NCBI RefSeq assembly: GCF_020707265.1 | Contig: NZ_JAJFEQ010000001.1 | Location: forward strand, 372,001-436,000 | DNA: 64,000 bases | DNA from: Massilia sp. IC2-477 | GTDB lineage: Bacteria; Pseudomonadota; Gammaproteobacteria; Burkholderiales; Burkholderiaceae_D | Direction: 5' to 3' | Shown: positions 44,073 to 52,819 of the stretch, piece after piece | Layout: every line of letters begins with the position of its first letter | Numbering within the stretch: position 1 is the first letter of the stretch | Notes under the pieces: model-generated | Told to the model about the DNA's origin: nothing | Databases searched by the model: none | What the model saw: the letters and a program-made list of their open reading frames with translations, nothing else | Translations under genes and position numbers: made by a program

Positions 44073-45166
44073 CCAGGCTAGGGCGAGATAACGCGCTCGT
44101 AGTGGGTGGCCTTTGTCTCGCGGCGGTAACAGCGACAGCAAACGCGCAGGTAGAGGCCTATGGCGTAGTGGACGCTGGTGTGGCGTTTCTCAGTGACGTC
44201 GGCAGCGGTAACAGTACCCGGGCGGTAAACAGTGTCTCCTTGCCCACGGTCGTTGGCGTGCGTGGCGTAGAACGATTTGGCACCGCATGGTCTGTCAGAT
44301 TCAACTTGGAGAACGGGTTCGGTGCTTCGTCAGGCAGCCAGAACAACCCAGGAGCGCTTTTCGATAGACAGGCGTTCATAGGCTTGTCGAACAGCCAATT
44401 CGGCAGCCTGACGGTCGGGCGTCATTCGCGGTTGAACTTCGACCTTGTCATGCCTCGCCATTCAGCAGGTGCGACAATCGGTTCGACTTTCGCTTTCCAT
44501 CCTGGAAATCTTGACGAACTGGCTAACATGTCGGCAACACTACGCTCACTGAAGTACCGAACTCCAGTGTTAAATGGGTGGGAGGCAGCGGTGGTGGTCG
44601 GCCAGCCGGGTAGAAGCGCTGGAACCGCATCCGGCAGGAACATGCAAGTCGCCATCGCTTACTCGACACCCACCAGTGCAGCAACAATAAGCTACGGGAG
44701 CGACCACGACCGATACTTACGCACGTTGTCGCAAATTGGACTTTCACCCTTTCCGGGCACAGAGGGCGGTATGGAAGCCGTGCTAGCTCAACGCGTGACG
44801 AACTTCGCAATAGGATGGCGTCACGCGCAAGGAACGACCATCGTCACTGCATTGGTAACGCGCACCAGAATCGAGCTTGGCGGGCGAGTGGTTAGCACCC
44901 AGAATGCCGATGTCGCAGCCCGTTGGTCACCGAATACACAGTTACGCTACGCAGCAAGTTTAAGCGTTTCGCGGATAGGGGATGCTCAGTGGGCCACCGT
45001 CGGCGCGACCGCGACGCAGCTTCTGTCGACGCGAAGCGCCGTGTATCTTCAGTGGCTGAGCCAACGTGCGTTCAGGGGCGGCCGTGCTGCGATTCCATTT
45101 GCCGGTAGCGTCGCTTCAGACCAGACACAGCAGATGCTAGTCGCTGGGATTCGTCATACTTTCTGA
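44069..45166 (+). CDS. Gram-negative porin (16-strand, Porin_4 type)
   Basis: 365 residues starting at GTG 44069, which overlaps the MFS stop (GTGA). Signal peptide ends TATANA, then QVEAYGVVDAGVAFLSD, the classic start of a betaproteobacterial porin. Alternating barrel strands, GLSNSQFGSLTVGR and FAIGWRH regions follow, and the C-terminus is HTF with the terminal Phe needed for outer-membrane insertion. It should supply the substrate of the coupled MFS carrier. Confidence 0.9.
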   Translation: MTRLGRDNALVVGGLCLAAVTATANAQVEAYGVVDAGVAFLSDVGSGNSTRAVNSVSLPTVVGVRGVERFGTAWSVRFNLENGFGASSGSQNNPGALFDRQAFIGLSNSQFGSLTVGRHSRLNFDLVMPRHSAGATIGSTFAFHPGNLDELANMSATLRSLKYRTPVLNGWEAAVVVGQPGRSAGTASGRNMQVAIAYSTPTSAATISYGSDHDRYLRTLSQIGLSPFPGTEGGMEAVLAQRVTNFAIGWRHAQGTTIVTALVTRTRIELGGRVVSTQNADVAARWSPNTQLRYAASLSVSRIGDAQWATVGATATQLLSTRSAVYLQWLSQRAFRGGRAAIPFAGSVASDQTQQMLVAGIRHTF

Positions 45167-45186
45167 TCGCGATCTAGTAGGCGGGT

Positions 45187-47955
45187 TTAATCGCGCCCGA
45201 GCACCCGGTGAACGCTCAACGCCAGATCCTTGCGCGAAAGTGGCTTCTTGAGAACCTCGTTGGCTCCGGCTTCCCTGGCGCGTTGTATGACAGTACCGCC
45301 GAGATAACCACTCACCAGGATGATCGGAAGTTCGGGTCTTAGTTGCCGTACGTGTCGGATAAGTTCGATCCCCGACATGCCAGGCATTCGTTCGTCGGTA
45401 ATCAAGAGGTCGAGCTCTGATGGCGAGCTGTGGATCCCGGCTAGAGCCGAACTACTTGCAGTGAACCCGCGGGCATCGTAGCCAAGACCGGCCAGGTTTT
45501 CGCAGGCTAGTTTGAGAAGCAACTCATCGTCATCGACAACCGTGATGCGTTCTTTGCTGCCTTGCGGCAGAAAGGCGTCAACAAGGGTTCGCGTCCGGGG
45601 CGCGTCCGCTGCGCGCGGCAGATAGATGGTAAAGACAGACCCCTCACCAGGCTTGCTCTCGATGTCCAGCGCACCGCCCAGGTCAGTTACGATGCTATGG
45701 ACGAGGGACAAACCCAATCCAGTGCCGACGCCGACTTCTTTCGTCGTAAAGAACGGCTCGAACATGTGTTCCATGACGTCGCTGGTGATGCCGCACCCGC
45801 TATCGGCAACCTTGAGGATGATCCAGGCGCCGGGTTCGATGGCCCCAACCGTGGCAAGCCGGGCCTTTGGGTAGATTGCGGTAAGAACAGCCACAGTTAA
45901 AAAGCCACCTTCATGTCCGATTGCGCCGGTTGCGTTCGAAATCAGGTTGCTTAGTAACTGGTGAAGCTGGGTCGGATCGCCCGAAATTGAAGCCAGGCCA
46001 GCGCGAAAGCGGGTCCGAAGTACGACGCGCTCTGGGATGGTCGCTCGCGCCAACGCTACTGCTTCGCGCGCAATACGCTCCACGCAGACAAGCTGCCGCT
46101 CTCCGACACTGCTTCGACTGAAAACGAGAATCCGGTCCACAAGGGCGCGGCCGCGCTCTCCAGCGATGATGATATTGTCGAGATCGCGGCGTAGACGAGG
46201 TGGAAGGGATGGCTCGGATAGAGCCATCTCGCCATACCCCAGTATCGCCCCAAGAATGTTGTTGAAGTCGTGAGCAATACCTCCTGCGAGCCTTCCCATG
46301 GCCTCAAGGCGCTGGGCTTGGCGCAGTTGTCCCTGCATGGTGAGGAGGTGCTCGCTGCGGGCTTTACGCTCAGTGATGTCTTCGATGGAGCCGGCCATGC
46401 GATAGACTCGACCTGCCTTGTCACGAAGGGCGACTCCGCGTTGTCGAATCCAGCGCACGTCGCTGCCATTGGGCGAGAGCCTATACTCGACATCATAGGC
46501 CAGCTGCGGATCTTTCAAATGGGCGCGCATCGCCTGCCTTCGTACGGCATTGTCCTCCTGGTGCGGATGTGTCAGTGAGTTCCATTCATCGTAGGAACGC
46601 CACAGGTCGCCAGGTACTATCCCGATCACTTCCTGTGCCCTTTGCGACATGAAAACGCGATCGCTCTGACGATTCCAGTCGAAAACGCCCTGGTTCGATC
46701 CTGTAACCGCAAGCGTAAATCGCTCTTCAGACTCTCGCAGGGCATCTTGTGCGCGCTTGCGATCCGTGATGTCGGTGATTGCAGCGTTCCAGCGAACCAG
46801 GGCACCGCTGGTGTCGCGGGTGCAGATACCATTCATTTCGATCCACCGGATCTCGCCATTCACGACCATACGCATCTCGTCATGGAGGCGCACTTCACGA
46901 CCTGCAAAGTGCGCTGTCATTGTCGATACGATCTGTTCGCGATCATCCGGATGGAATGGGAACTGCCTGACGAAATCCATCCGGCCCTTGAAGACGGTGT
47001 CGGGAGGCAGCCCGCAAAGTTTGAGCATGCGGGGAGAGCTGTAAAACGTGTCGGTTGCGACGATCCACTCCGTATGACCATCAGTGGCGGCTTCGACGGT
47101 AATGGCGAAGCGTTCGCGTGAGCTATTCAGCGCTGCAAGGTTGTCCGTGCGCTCAATTGCAGTACGCAACAGGTCAACCAAGGCACCTGCAGCCTGAGCC
47201 TCGCGCGCTCCGAACGGCTTGAGCTCGGCCGAATATATCCGAAGATGAGCGAGCGGTCGCTGCGCGGCGCATAAGACAGGAAAGGAAATGTACTGTATGG
47301 GTGAACGCGAAGTCGGGCCATCGTGAGAAACCTCGTCACGTAAGGCCTGGGCTACGAGTGGCGGCAGATTCGGCGCAGCGCCAACTTTCAGCGCGTGGCT
47401 TGAACCATCTATAAGTATGATCGCAGCATACGACGTATCTGAAAGCTCATCGCACAACCGGCAGATCCCATCGAGAATGCAAGGCAGGGCCTCATCCCGT
47501 GCGATCATCTCCAACAGTCTGGTGCGGCCTGACAGCATCATGCTTTCGCGCTTGTACCGGTCGATGTCGACGTTTTGACCCCACCAGCTTCCATGGTAGT
47601 CATGATTCCCGGAACGAGGGGAAGCGGTGCACTGGAACCAGCGGTAGCAGCCATCCCGGCTCCGTATCCTCAGTTCGACTCTCCTGTAGCCATCTTCGAT
47701 GGGCGGCGTTGTCCAGAACGTGGTTGTCACCGGAATGTCCTCCGGATGGATCAGCCCCTCGCTTCGCCAACCCCAGCCTAGAATCGCCTTCGAATCCAAG
47801 CCGGTATAGTCGGACCAGCGCTCGTTCACGAACGTCAAACCATGCTCCGGGTCCGCGCGCCAAACCAATGCCGGCAACAAATCGAAGAGCTGCTTGTCTG
47901 CCGTCATGTCGGCAGAACTAAGTGGATTCGGATCGGAGGGAAGCGCGTACTCCAC
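45187..47955 (-). CDS. Soluble hybrid sensor histidine kinase (PAS-GAF-PAS-PAS-HisKA-HATPase-REC)
   Basis: 922 residues from GTG 47955 (AGGTAG ahead; MTADK at 47907 is an alternative). No membrane helix. PAS about 20-135 (LVWRADPEHGLTFVNERWSDYTG), GAF about 155-285, PAS pairs about 295-545. The H-box is GGIAHDFNNILGAILGYGEM, with N, G1 and G2 boxes LISNATGAIGHEGG, DSGCGI and GTGLGLSLVHSIV. The receiver domain at about 800-918 has phospho-Asp in LDLLITDERMPGMSG. It phosphorylates its own receiver; the output partner is not obvious. Confidence 0.92.
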   Translation of the reverse strand: MEYALPSDPNPLSSADMTADKQLFDLLPALVWRADPEHGLTFVNERWSDYTGLDSKAILGWGWRSEGLIHPEDIPVTTTFWTTPPIEDGYRRVELRIRSRDGCYRWFQCTASPRSGNHDYHGSWWGQNVDIDRYKRESMMLSGRTRLLEMIARDEALPCILDGICRLCDELSDTSYAAIILIDGSSHALKVGAAPNLPPLVAQALRDEVSHDGPTSRSPIQYISFPVLCAAQRPLAHLRIYSAELKPFGAREAQAAGALVDLLRTAIERTDNLAALNSSRERFAITVEAATDGHTEWIVATDTFYSSPRMLKLCGLPPDTVFKGRMDFVRQFPFHPDDREQIVSTMTAHFAGREVRLHDEMRMVVNGEIRWIEMNGICTRDTSGALVRWNAAITDITDRKRAQDALRESEERFTLAVTGSNQGVFDWNRQSDRVFMSQRAQEVIGIVPGDLWRSYDEWNSLTHPHQEDNAVRRQAMRAHLKDPQLAYDVEYRLSPNGSDVRWIRQRGVALRDKAGRVYRMAGSIEDITERKARSEHLLTMQGQLRQAQRLEAMGRLAGGIAHDFNNILGAILGYGEMALSEPSLPPRLRRDLDNIIIAGERGRALVDRILVFSRSSVGERQLVCVERIAREAVALARATIPERVVLRTRFRAGLASISGDPTQLHQLLSNLISNATGAIGHEGGFLTVAVLTAIYPKARLATVGAIEPGAWIILKVADSGCGITSDVMEHMFEPFFTTKEVGVGTGLGLSLVHSIVTDLGGALDIESKPGEGSVFTIYLPRAADAPRTRTLVDAFLPQGSKERITVVDDDELLLKLACENLAGLGYDARGFTASSSALAGIHSSPSELDLLITDERMPGMSGIELIRHVRQLRPELPIILVSGYLGGTVIQRAREAGANEVLKKPLSRKDLALSVHRVLGRD

Positions 47956-48062
47956 GGCGGTCTACCTAAAGGACTTGGAATTTGTTCAATAATGTTATCC
48001 GATTCCTAAGAACAATCAAGACCTGAGCTACATGGCTCCACTCATCACGTCTCCAAGGGCGT

Positions 48063-48896
48063 TTATGGCTTTGAAATGGATCCGAGCGCATCGAGAATGA
48101 CCGCCGCGATCGCTTCTGGTCTGGACAGAAGACCGGCGTGGCTTGCGCCTGGGATGACAGTCACTTTCGCCTTGATCCTCGCCGCCTGCCCCTGCTGGAA
48201 CGCCGCTGGTACGATCTTGTCTGCGCCAGTAACTGCCCACCATGAGGGTTTGCTCTTCCAAGCGGCGACTGTGACCTTATCCTCGAGCACGTGATTGAAT
48301 ATCGGCCCCTGCGTAGCTGCGAGGACCGCGGATTGTTTCGCTGGCAAATCCTGGGCGAAGTAAGCGCGGAAGGTCTCGGCATTCATCCCCAGATAGCCTG
48401 CCGAATCCGGAACCAGTCCCTTTTGCCATTCGCCAGGAGGATAGGGCTTGACCAGGTCGAATATGGATTCGCCATCGCCGGGTGCAAAGGCGCTGACATA
48501 CACTAGCCCAGCTACCTTCGGACTGTTGCCGGCTTCGGTAATGACGACACCTCCATACGAATGACCTGCGAGAATGACACGATCAGGTTCTGATTCTATG
48601 GCCCGTCGCACCGCGGCCGCGTCGCCGGCTAGAGTGGCTCGTGGCAGCTGCACCGACACAACCTTGTGGCCGCGTTTCTGAAGAAGCTCGATGACTTTGG
48701 CCCAACTGGACCCGTCTGCCCATGCGCCGTGAACCAGAACGACGCTAGGAGCCGAGGCCGATCCTCGATTCGGTGTAGTAACTCCCTGGGCGTTGCTTGA
48801 GCCGCATCCGGCAGCCGTGAGCATTGCGAAAAGCGCCAGTCCCAGAAAGAGGCGCCGTGCGACCGAGGAGTGCTTCTTTGAATGCAGCGTAGTCAT
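48063..48896 (-). CDS. Alpha/beta-hydrolase lipoprotein
   Basis: 277 residues with a lipoprotein signal ending LTAAGC (about residue 31). The alpha/beta-hydrolase core follows: SVVLVHGAWADGSSWAKVI (oxyanion HG) and nucleophile elbow AGHSYGGVVITEA (Ser catalytic), with a late His in PGASHAGLLSRPE. The domain order resembles EstC-like salicylate/esterase relatives. AGGAG precedes the ATG. 17 bases after the AhpD-like gene, same strand, so probably one operon. Substrate unknown. Confidence 0.85.
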   Translation of the reverse strand: MTTLHSKKHSSVARRLFLGLALFAMLTAAGCGSSNAQGVTTPNRGSASAPSVVLVHGAWADGSSWAKVIELLQKRGHKVVSVQLPRATLAGDAAAVRRAIESEPDRVILAGHSYGGVVITEAGNSPKVAGLVYVSAFAPGDGESIFDLVKPYPPGEWQKGLVPDSAGYLGMNAETFRAYFAQDLPAKQSAVLAATQGPIFNHVLEDKVTVAAWKSKPSWWAVTGADKIVPAAFQQGQAARIKAKVTVIPGASHAGLLSRPEAIAAVILDALGSISKP

Positions 48897-48913
48897 GTCA
48901 GTCTCCTAGCCAC

Positions 48914-49456
48914 TTACAACTCATCCGCCGGGGGAAAGTCCTTGGCGGTATCGTTAATGCGATTGAACAGGTTGGTAAATGTGATGCTGGTGATCGCAAG
49001 TACTATGTCGACGATCTGTGCATCGTATATTCCTGAGAATCGAAGTTCATTGATCGTGGCTTCTGGTAATGGGCCCTGGGTTGAGAGCAATTTGCGTGTA
49101 AATCGGGATAGGGAATCGATACGGGCATCGCCGCTTGCTTTACCGCGACGGATAGCGAGTATCTGCTCCTTGTCAAGGCCTGCGCGCTTGCCGAGAAAGG
49201 TATGAGCGCCAAGGCAGTAGTCGAATTGGCTCAACTCGCTGACGACAAGCTTGACCACCTCGGAGTCGCGCACTGGAAGTGAGCTTTGCTTTAACACCGC
49301 GTCGAGGAACAGCAATCCTTCCAGAGCTTGCGGACTATTTGTGCCAATGTTGAGGTAGGCATTGGGAAGTGTCCCAACCGAAGCCTTGATTCCCGCAAAA
49401 AGCCGCTTCGCGTGCTCGCCAGCTTCTGACGCCGGCGCAGAGTAAAGACGTGTCAT
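48914..49456 (-). CDS. Carboxymuconolactone decarboxylase/AhpD-like protein
   Basis: 180 residues from the ATG at 49456 (GGGAG ahead). All-helical CMD fold with the motif EVVKLVVSELSQFDYCLGAHTFLGKRAGL. In AhpD-type peroxidases this reads CxxCxxxH; here the first Cys is replaced by Phe (FDYCLGAH), leaving one Cys and the His. A classical disulfide peroxidase mechanism is therefore unlikely. Divergent from the SDR gene; cotranscribed with the hydrolase. Confidence 0.82.
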   Translation of the reverse strand: MTRLYSAPASEAGEHAKRLFAGIKASVGTLPNAYLNIGTNSPQALEGLLFLDAVLKQSSLPVRDSEVVKLVVSELSQFDYCLGAHTFLGKRAGLDKEQILAIRRGKASGDARIDSLSRFTRKLLSTQGPLPEATINELRFSGIYDAQIVDIVLAITSITFTNLFNRINDTAKDFPPADEL

Positions 49457-49818
49457 GGTTGCTCCCACCAAAGTTGAGTGAACTGACTACAAAGTCATGG
49501 TCTCACTCTAGCGCTTGCCGTGTTCGCTGCGTATGTGCGATGTGCACACCTTCGTAGCAACTTTTTGTACTCAAAGCGCACACAAAGGACCGTGCTATAT
49601 GGCCTGTAGTTACATAGACGTCTGAAACACAAAACCTAGAATGAGTGCTAATGCAGTGAGACGCGCTGCGGAGTACTCCACATGGGCAAACAGGAGGAAT
49701 AGCCCAACGGATCTTTTCAACATTTAGTTGAAAGTGTTCCAAATCAGCTGCTAGTACCGCTTGCCGGTTTGGCGGGACATACTGGACCCATCTTCCACCC
49801 CACCTGAAAGGACGTACC
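49457..49818. promoter_or_regulatory. Divergent promoter region with two palindromes
   Basis: 362 bases without a gene. TGACT-ACAA-AGTCA at 49484-49497 lies 28 bases before the AhpD-like start. TTTCAAC-ATTTA-GTTGAAA at 49715-49733 lies about 86 bases before the SDR start. Both look like dimeric regulator sites (HxlR/TetR/LysR scale). No regulator gene is adjacent. Confidence 0.4.
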
Positions 49819-50568
49819 ATGAACACCACACAAAAATTGAACGGCAAAGTTGCCATCGTCACCGGTGCTAGCCGCTCGATCGGCGCGGCAATTGCCAAGC
49901 GCCTAGGGGCAGATGGCGCGAGCGTCGCGATCACCTACAACGCCTCCCCAGAAAAGGCCCAGGAAGTCGTCGCCTCGATCGAGGCCGCAGGTGGCCGCGC
50001 AATCGCGCTGAGAGCGGATGCTGCTAACCCTGAAGCAGTGCGCAATGCAGTCGCGGCCGTTGCGGACCGTTTCGGCAAGATCGACATCCTGGTCAACAAC
50101 GCCGGCATTAGCGTGCTCGGCGCACCGACCGATATCGCATTCGAGGACTTCCAGCGCATCCTGGCCGTGAACGTTACTGGTGTGTTCGTCGCGACCCAGG
50201 AAGCTCTGCGCCACATGGGCAGTGGTGGCCGCATCGTGCACATCGGCAGCTCGATGGTGCAGTACGCTGCCTTCCCAACGGCTTCGGCGTACACCCTGAC
50301 CAAGGGCGCGGTCGCCGGCTTCACCCGCGGCCTTGTACGTGACCTGGGCCCGAAGGGCATCACTGTCAACACCATCCATCCTGGCCCAACCGACAGCGAC
50401 ATGAATCCAGCCGACGGTCCTGTAGCTGATTTCGTCAAGCCTGGCATTGCAGTCGGACGCTACGGCCAAGGCAGTGATGTGGCCGCAGCGGTCTCCTTCC
50501 TCGTGTCGGACGAAGCGGCTTTCGTCACTGGTGCAGAGCTGATGGTGGACGGCGGCTTCACCGCGTAA
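49819..50568 (+). CDS. Short-chain dehydrogenase/reductase (3-oxoacyl-ACP reductase-like)
   Basis: 249 residues, classical SDR. Cofactor motif TGASRSIG at 15-22, NNAG at 93-96, catalytic Ser about 144, Y158 and K162 (YTLTK). Arg after the glycine motif (R19, K27) suggests NADPH preference. AAGGACG precedes the ATG. First gene of a plus-strand pair with the F420-type reductase. Sequence resembles stress-induced SDRs (YgfF/FabG-like) rather than a biosynthetic FabG. Substrate unknown. Confidence 0.88.
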   Translation: MNTTQKLNGKVAIVTGASRSIGAAIAKRLGADGASVAITYNASPEKAQEVVASIEAAGGRAIALRADAANPEAVRNAVAAVADRFGKIDILVNNAGISVLGAPTDIAFEDFQRILAVNVTGVFVATQEALRHMGSGGRIVHIGSSMVQYAAFPTASAYTLTKGAVAGFTRGLVRDLGPKGITVNTIHPGPTDSDMNPADGPVADFVKPGIAVGRYGQGSDVAAAVSFLVSDEAAFVTGAELMVDGGFTA

Positions 50569-50598
50569 ACGGTGCCCTACATACTACCGGAGAGCATC

Positions 50599-51198
50599 AT
50601 GACTATCGGGATTATTGGAGCTGGCTCGATTGGGTCGGCAATCGCAAAGGCCCTTGCGCGCGCCGGAATCGACGCGGTAATCGCCAACAGCCGCGGACCG
50701 GAATCGCTGTCTGGATTGGTCGCTGAACTCGGCCCGCATATCAAGGCAGTCACCGTCATGGAGGCTGCAAAGGCGGACATCGTGTTCGTTGCAGTGAACT
50801 GGTCGAAGATACCAAAAGCGCTTGACGGTCTGGGCCCGTGGGATGGACGCATCGTGATCGATGCCAACAATCCGATTGAATCGCCCACATTCAAACCCTT
50901 CCCGCTGAAAGGCCGCACCTCGAGCGAAGTGTTTGCCGACATGGTGCCTGGTGCTCGCGTAGTGAAAGCGTTCAGCCATCTGCAGCCGCCGCTGCTGTCC
51001 AATGATCCGACAGCGGAAGGAGGACGACGCGTGCTGTTCATGGCTGGCGACGACGCTGCAGCGAAGAGCGATGTCGCGCGCCTGATTGGCCGCCTCGGGT
51101 TCTACGGTATCGACCTTGGCGATCTGGCTGCGGGCGGGAAGTTGTTCCAATTCCCCGGCGGGCCACTGCCGGCTCTGCACCTGGTTCTCTTCCGGTGA
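50599..51198 (+). CDS. NADPH-dependent F420 reductase-like / NAD-binding oxidoreductase
   Basis: 199 residues from the ATG at 50599 (GGAGAGC ahead); a 9-codon longer version is possible. N-terminal Rossmann fold MTIGIIGAGSIGSAIAKALARAG, then ANSRGPESL and a C-terminal region with DANNPIESP and VKAFSHL, as in the COG2085/F420-oxidoreductase family. In bacteria without F420 these act on unknown NADP-linked substrates. 30 bases after the SDR, probably cotranscribed. Ends before a strong hairpin at 51244. Confidence 0.85.
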   Translation: MTIGIIGAGSIGSAIAKALARAGIDAVIANSRGPESLSGLVAELGPHIKAVTVMEAAKADIVFVAVNWSKIPKALDGLGPWDGRIVIDANNPIESPTFKPFPLKGRTSSEVFADMVPGARVVKAFSHLQPPLLSNDPTAEGGRRVLFMAGDDAAAKSDVARLIGRLGFYGIDLGDLAAGGKLFQFPGGPLPALHLVLFR

Positions 51199-51243
51199 AG
51201 GTTCAATCCGCAGTAGTCCTTACATAAGTTCGTAGTTCATACC

Positions 51244-51275
51244 TGTGGAAGTATCACGAAAGCGATGCTTCCACA
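51244..51275 (+). terminator. Hairpin after the oxidoreductase gene
   Basis: A 12-base stem (51244-51255 with 51264-51275), TGTGGAAGTATC with GATGCTTCCACA, one G-U pair, loop ACGAAAGC. It lies 46 bases after the stop. No T tract follows, so termination strength is uncertain. Confidence 0.4.
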
Positions 51276-51378
51276 GCACGTTAACAGCCTTCCCCGTTTG
51301 AGTGACGGTATTTCATATCTGGGTGTTCTGGAGCGATTCAGGTTGGGGAAGACGACCTGATAAGAACTTGCCAAGGGT

Positions 51379-51384
51379 TATAAT
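51379..51384 (+). promoter_or_regulatory. dusA: -10 box (TATAAT) of the island-borne dusA promoter
   Basis: Perfect TATAAT 82 bases before the GTG/ATG of dusA. A weak CTGATA lies about 17 bases upstream as -35. It sits in island DNA and probably replaces the original dusA promoter. Confidence 0.4.
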
Positions 51385-51465
51385 TCCCCTCCTGACCAGA
51401 CATATGTCGCTTGCACCAGCAGCAGATCAGGTTTGAGCTTAGTCAAGAACTGAGCGAAAAAGATC

Positions 51466-52467
51466 GTGAATAGTATGAAATATCGCAAAAGAACACTAAG
51501 TTGTGCCCCGATGATGGACTGGACCGACCGCCACTGCCGCGTGTTCCACCGTCAGATCACCCGCCACACCTGGCTGTACACCGAGATGGTCACCACCGGC
51601 GCCCTGGTCTACGGCGATGTCGAGCGCCACCTGCGCTATGACGCGGTCGAGCACCCGGTGGCGCTGCAGCTGGGCGGCAGCGACCCGGCCGACCTGGCGA
51701 AAAGCGCGAAGCTGGGCGAACAGTATGGCTACGACGAGATCAACCTGAACTGCGGCTGCCCGTCAGAGCGGGTGCAGAAGGGCGCTTTCGGCGCCTGCCT
51801 GATGGGCGAGCCGCAGCTGGTGGCCGACTGCATCAAGGCGATGCGCGACGCGGTCTCGATCGACGTCACCGTCAAGCACCGAATCGGCATCGACTACAAC
51901 GAGGAATACGGTTTCGTGCGCGACTTCATCGGCACCATTGCCGATGCCGGCTGCCGCACCTTCATCGTGCACGCACGCAATGCGGTGCTGAAGGGCCTGT
52001 CGCCCAAGGAAAACCGCGAGATCCCGCCGCTGCGCTACGAGGTGGCCTACCAGCTCAAGCGCGAGTTCCCGGAGCTGGAGATCATCATCAACGGCGGCAT
52101 CAAGACCGATGAGGAAATTGCGCTGCACCTGCAGCACGTGGATGGCGTGATGCTGGGCCGCGAGGCCTACCACAACCCCTGGGTCATGGCGACCTGGGAC
52201 CGGCGCTTCTATGGCGATACCGAGGCGCCGCTGCAATCGCGCCAGCAGGTGCTGGAAGCCATGATCCCGTATGTCGCCGAGCAACTGCGCCTGTATGGCC
52301 AGCACGGGCTCAAGCTCAACAGCATCACGCGCCACATGCTCGGCATCATGACCGGCCTGCCGGGAGCACGCGCCTTCCGCCAGGTGCTGTCCGATTCGAA
52401 ACGACTCGCCGGCGGCGATCCTGGCCTGCTGCTGGAAGCGGCCGCGCGCATGCCGGTCGCGGCCTGA
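51466..52467 (+). CDS. dusA: tRNA-dihydrouridine(20/20a) synthase DusA, with island-derived start
   Basis: 333 residues from GTG 51466; ATG 51475 is an alternative. Motifs: APMMDWTDRHCRVFHR, MVTTGAL, LQLGGSDPADLAK, NLNCGCPSERVQKGAFGACLM (catalytic Cys) and the FMN-phosphate site INGGIKT. It reduces uridines in the tRNA D-loop with NADPH and FMN. The first ~13 codons are AT-rich and unlike the GC-rich body; the switch falls at the direct repeat. Its native start is the remnant at 25897. Confidence 0.95.
   Translation: MNSMKYRKRTLSCAPMMDWTDRHCRVFHRQITRHTWLYTEMVTTGALVYGDVERHLRYDAVEHPVALQLGGSDPADLAKSAKLGEQYGYDEINLNCGCPSERVQKGAFGACLMGEPQLVADCIKAMRDAVSIDVTVKHRIGIDYNEEYGFVRDFIGTIADAGCRTFIVHARNAVLKGLSPKENREIPPLRYEVAYQLKREFPELEIIINGGIKTDEEIALHLQHVDGVMLGREAYHNPWVMATWDRRFYGDTEAPLQSRQQVLEAMIPYVAEQLRLYGQHGLKLNSITRHMLGIMTGLPGARAFRQVLSDSKRLAGGDPGLLLEAAARMPVAA
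51505..51527 (+). repeat. Right direct repeat (attR-like) in dusA
   Basis: 22 of 23 bases identical to 25951-25973. It is inside the intact dusA coding region, codons for APMMDWTD. Upstream DNA is island-like, downstream is GC-rich core. Confidence 0.8.
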
Positions 52468-52819
52468 GGGCCGATTTCTCTCCCAAAAGGACCACGTCGA
52501 GCGCACTTCGGTGCGCTTTTTTCATTGCCTGTCGGCAAATAGCGACATTTTCTTGTCTGAAATGTATAGGCAAGTCGTGTAAAGCTTGCCGGACGGCAAG
52601 AGTACACGCATAATTTCCTTCGCTCCCCACACGTTGATTGTCATTAACACTGTTGTTGAGCTGAAACAGTTCGAATCTTGCAGTCGATTTCTGACTTTCC
52701 GGTAGGAACTTTTGATTTATCCTGTTGGAAATACCAGTGCGTCATTGATGACCACTGCATGCGTCGCACGGCGCGGGAATCCGGGCGAATTCGATCAATA
52801 AACACAGGGATGAACAGGA
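52468..52819. promoter_or_regulatory. dusA terminator and chemoreceptor promoter region
   Basis: 352 bases without a gene. It holds the dusA terminator (52500-52522). Near 52660 the stretch GAAA-N16-GTCGATTT resembles a flagellar sigma-28 promoter, matching 5 of 8 bases of the GCCGATAA -10. Weak evidence only. Confidence 0.3.
52500..52522 (+). terminator. Rho-independent terminator of dusA
   Basis: AGCGCAC-TTCG-GTGCGCT stem-loop followed by TTTTTT, 33 bases after the stop. Confidence 0.9.

Larger units (their letters stand above)
25951..51527. mobile_element. Putative dusA-integrated genomic island, about 25.5 kb, no integrase recognised
   Basis: Bounded by 23-bp direct repeats of the dusA 5' coding region, with the broken gene start on the left and a complete dusA with a replaced start on the right. 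GC is visibly lower inside: one hand-counted line at 43081 has 31/60 G+C, against 40/60 at 14041. The 5' end of dusA is a known integration hotspot for phages and islands with a dedicated tyrosine integrase family. No integrase, phage or conjugation gene was seen, so it would be a fixed or decayed element. Duplication or recombination without an integrase is an alternative. Confidence 0.65.

Noticed and set aside
49503..49934. 143-codon minus-strand ORF across the divergent region
   Set aside because: Overlaps the SDR start and shows no domain or ribosome site.
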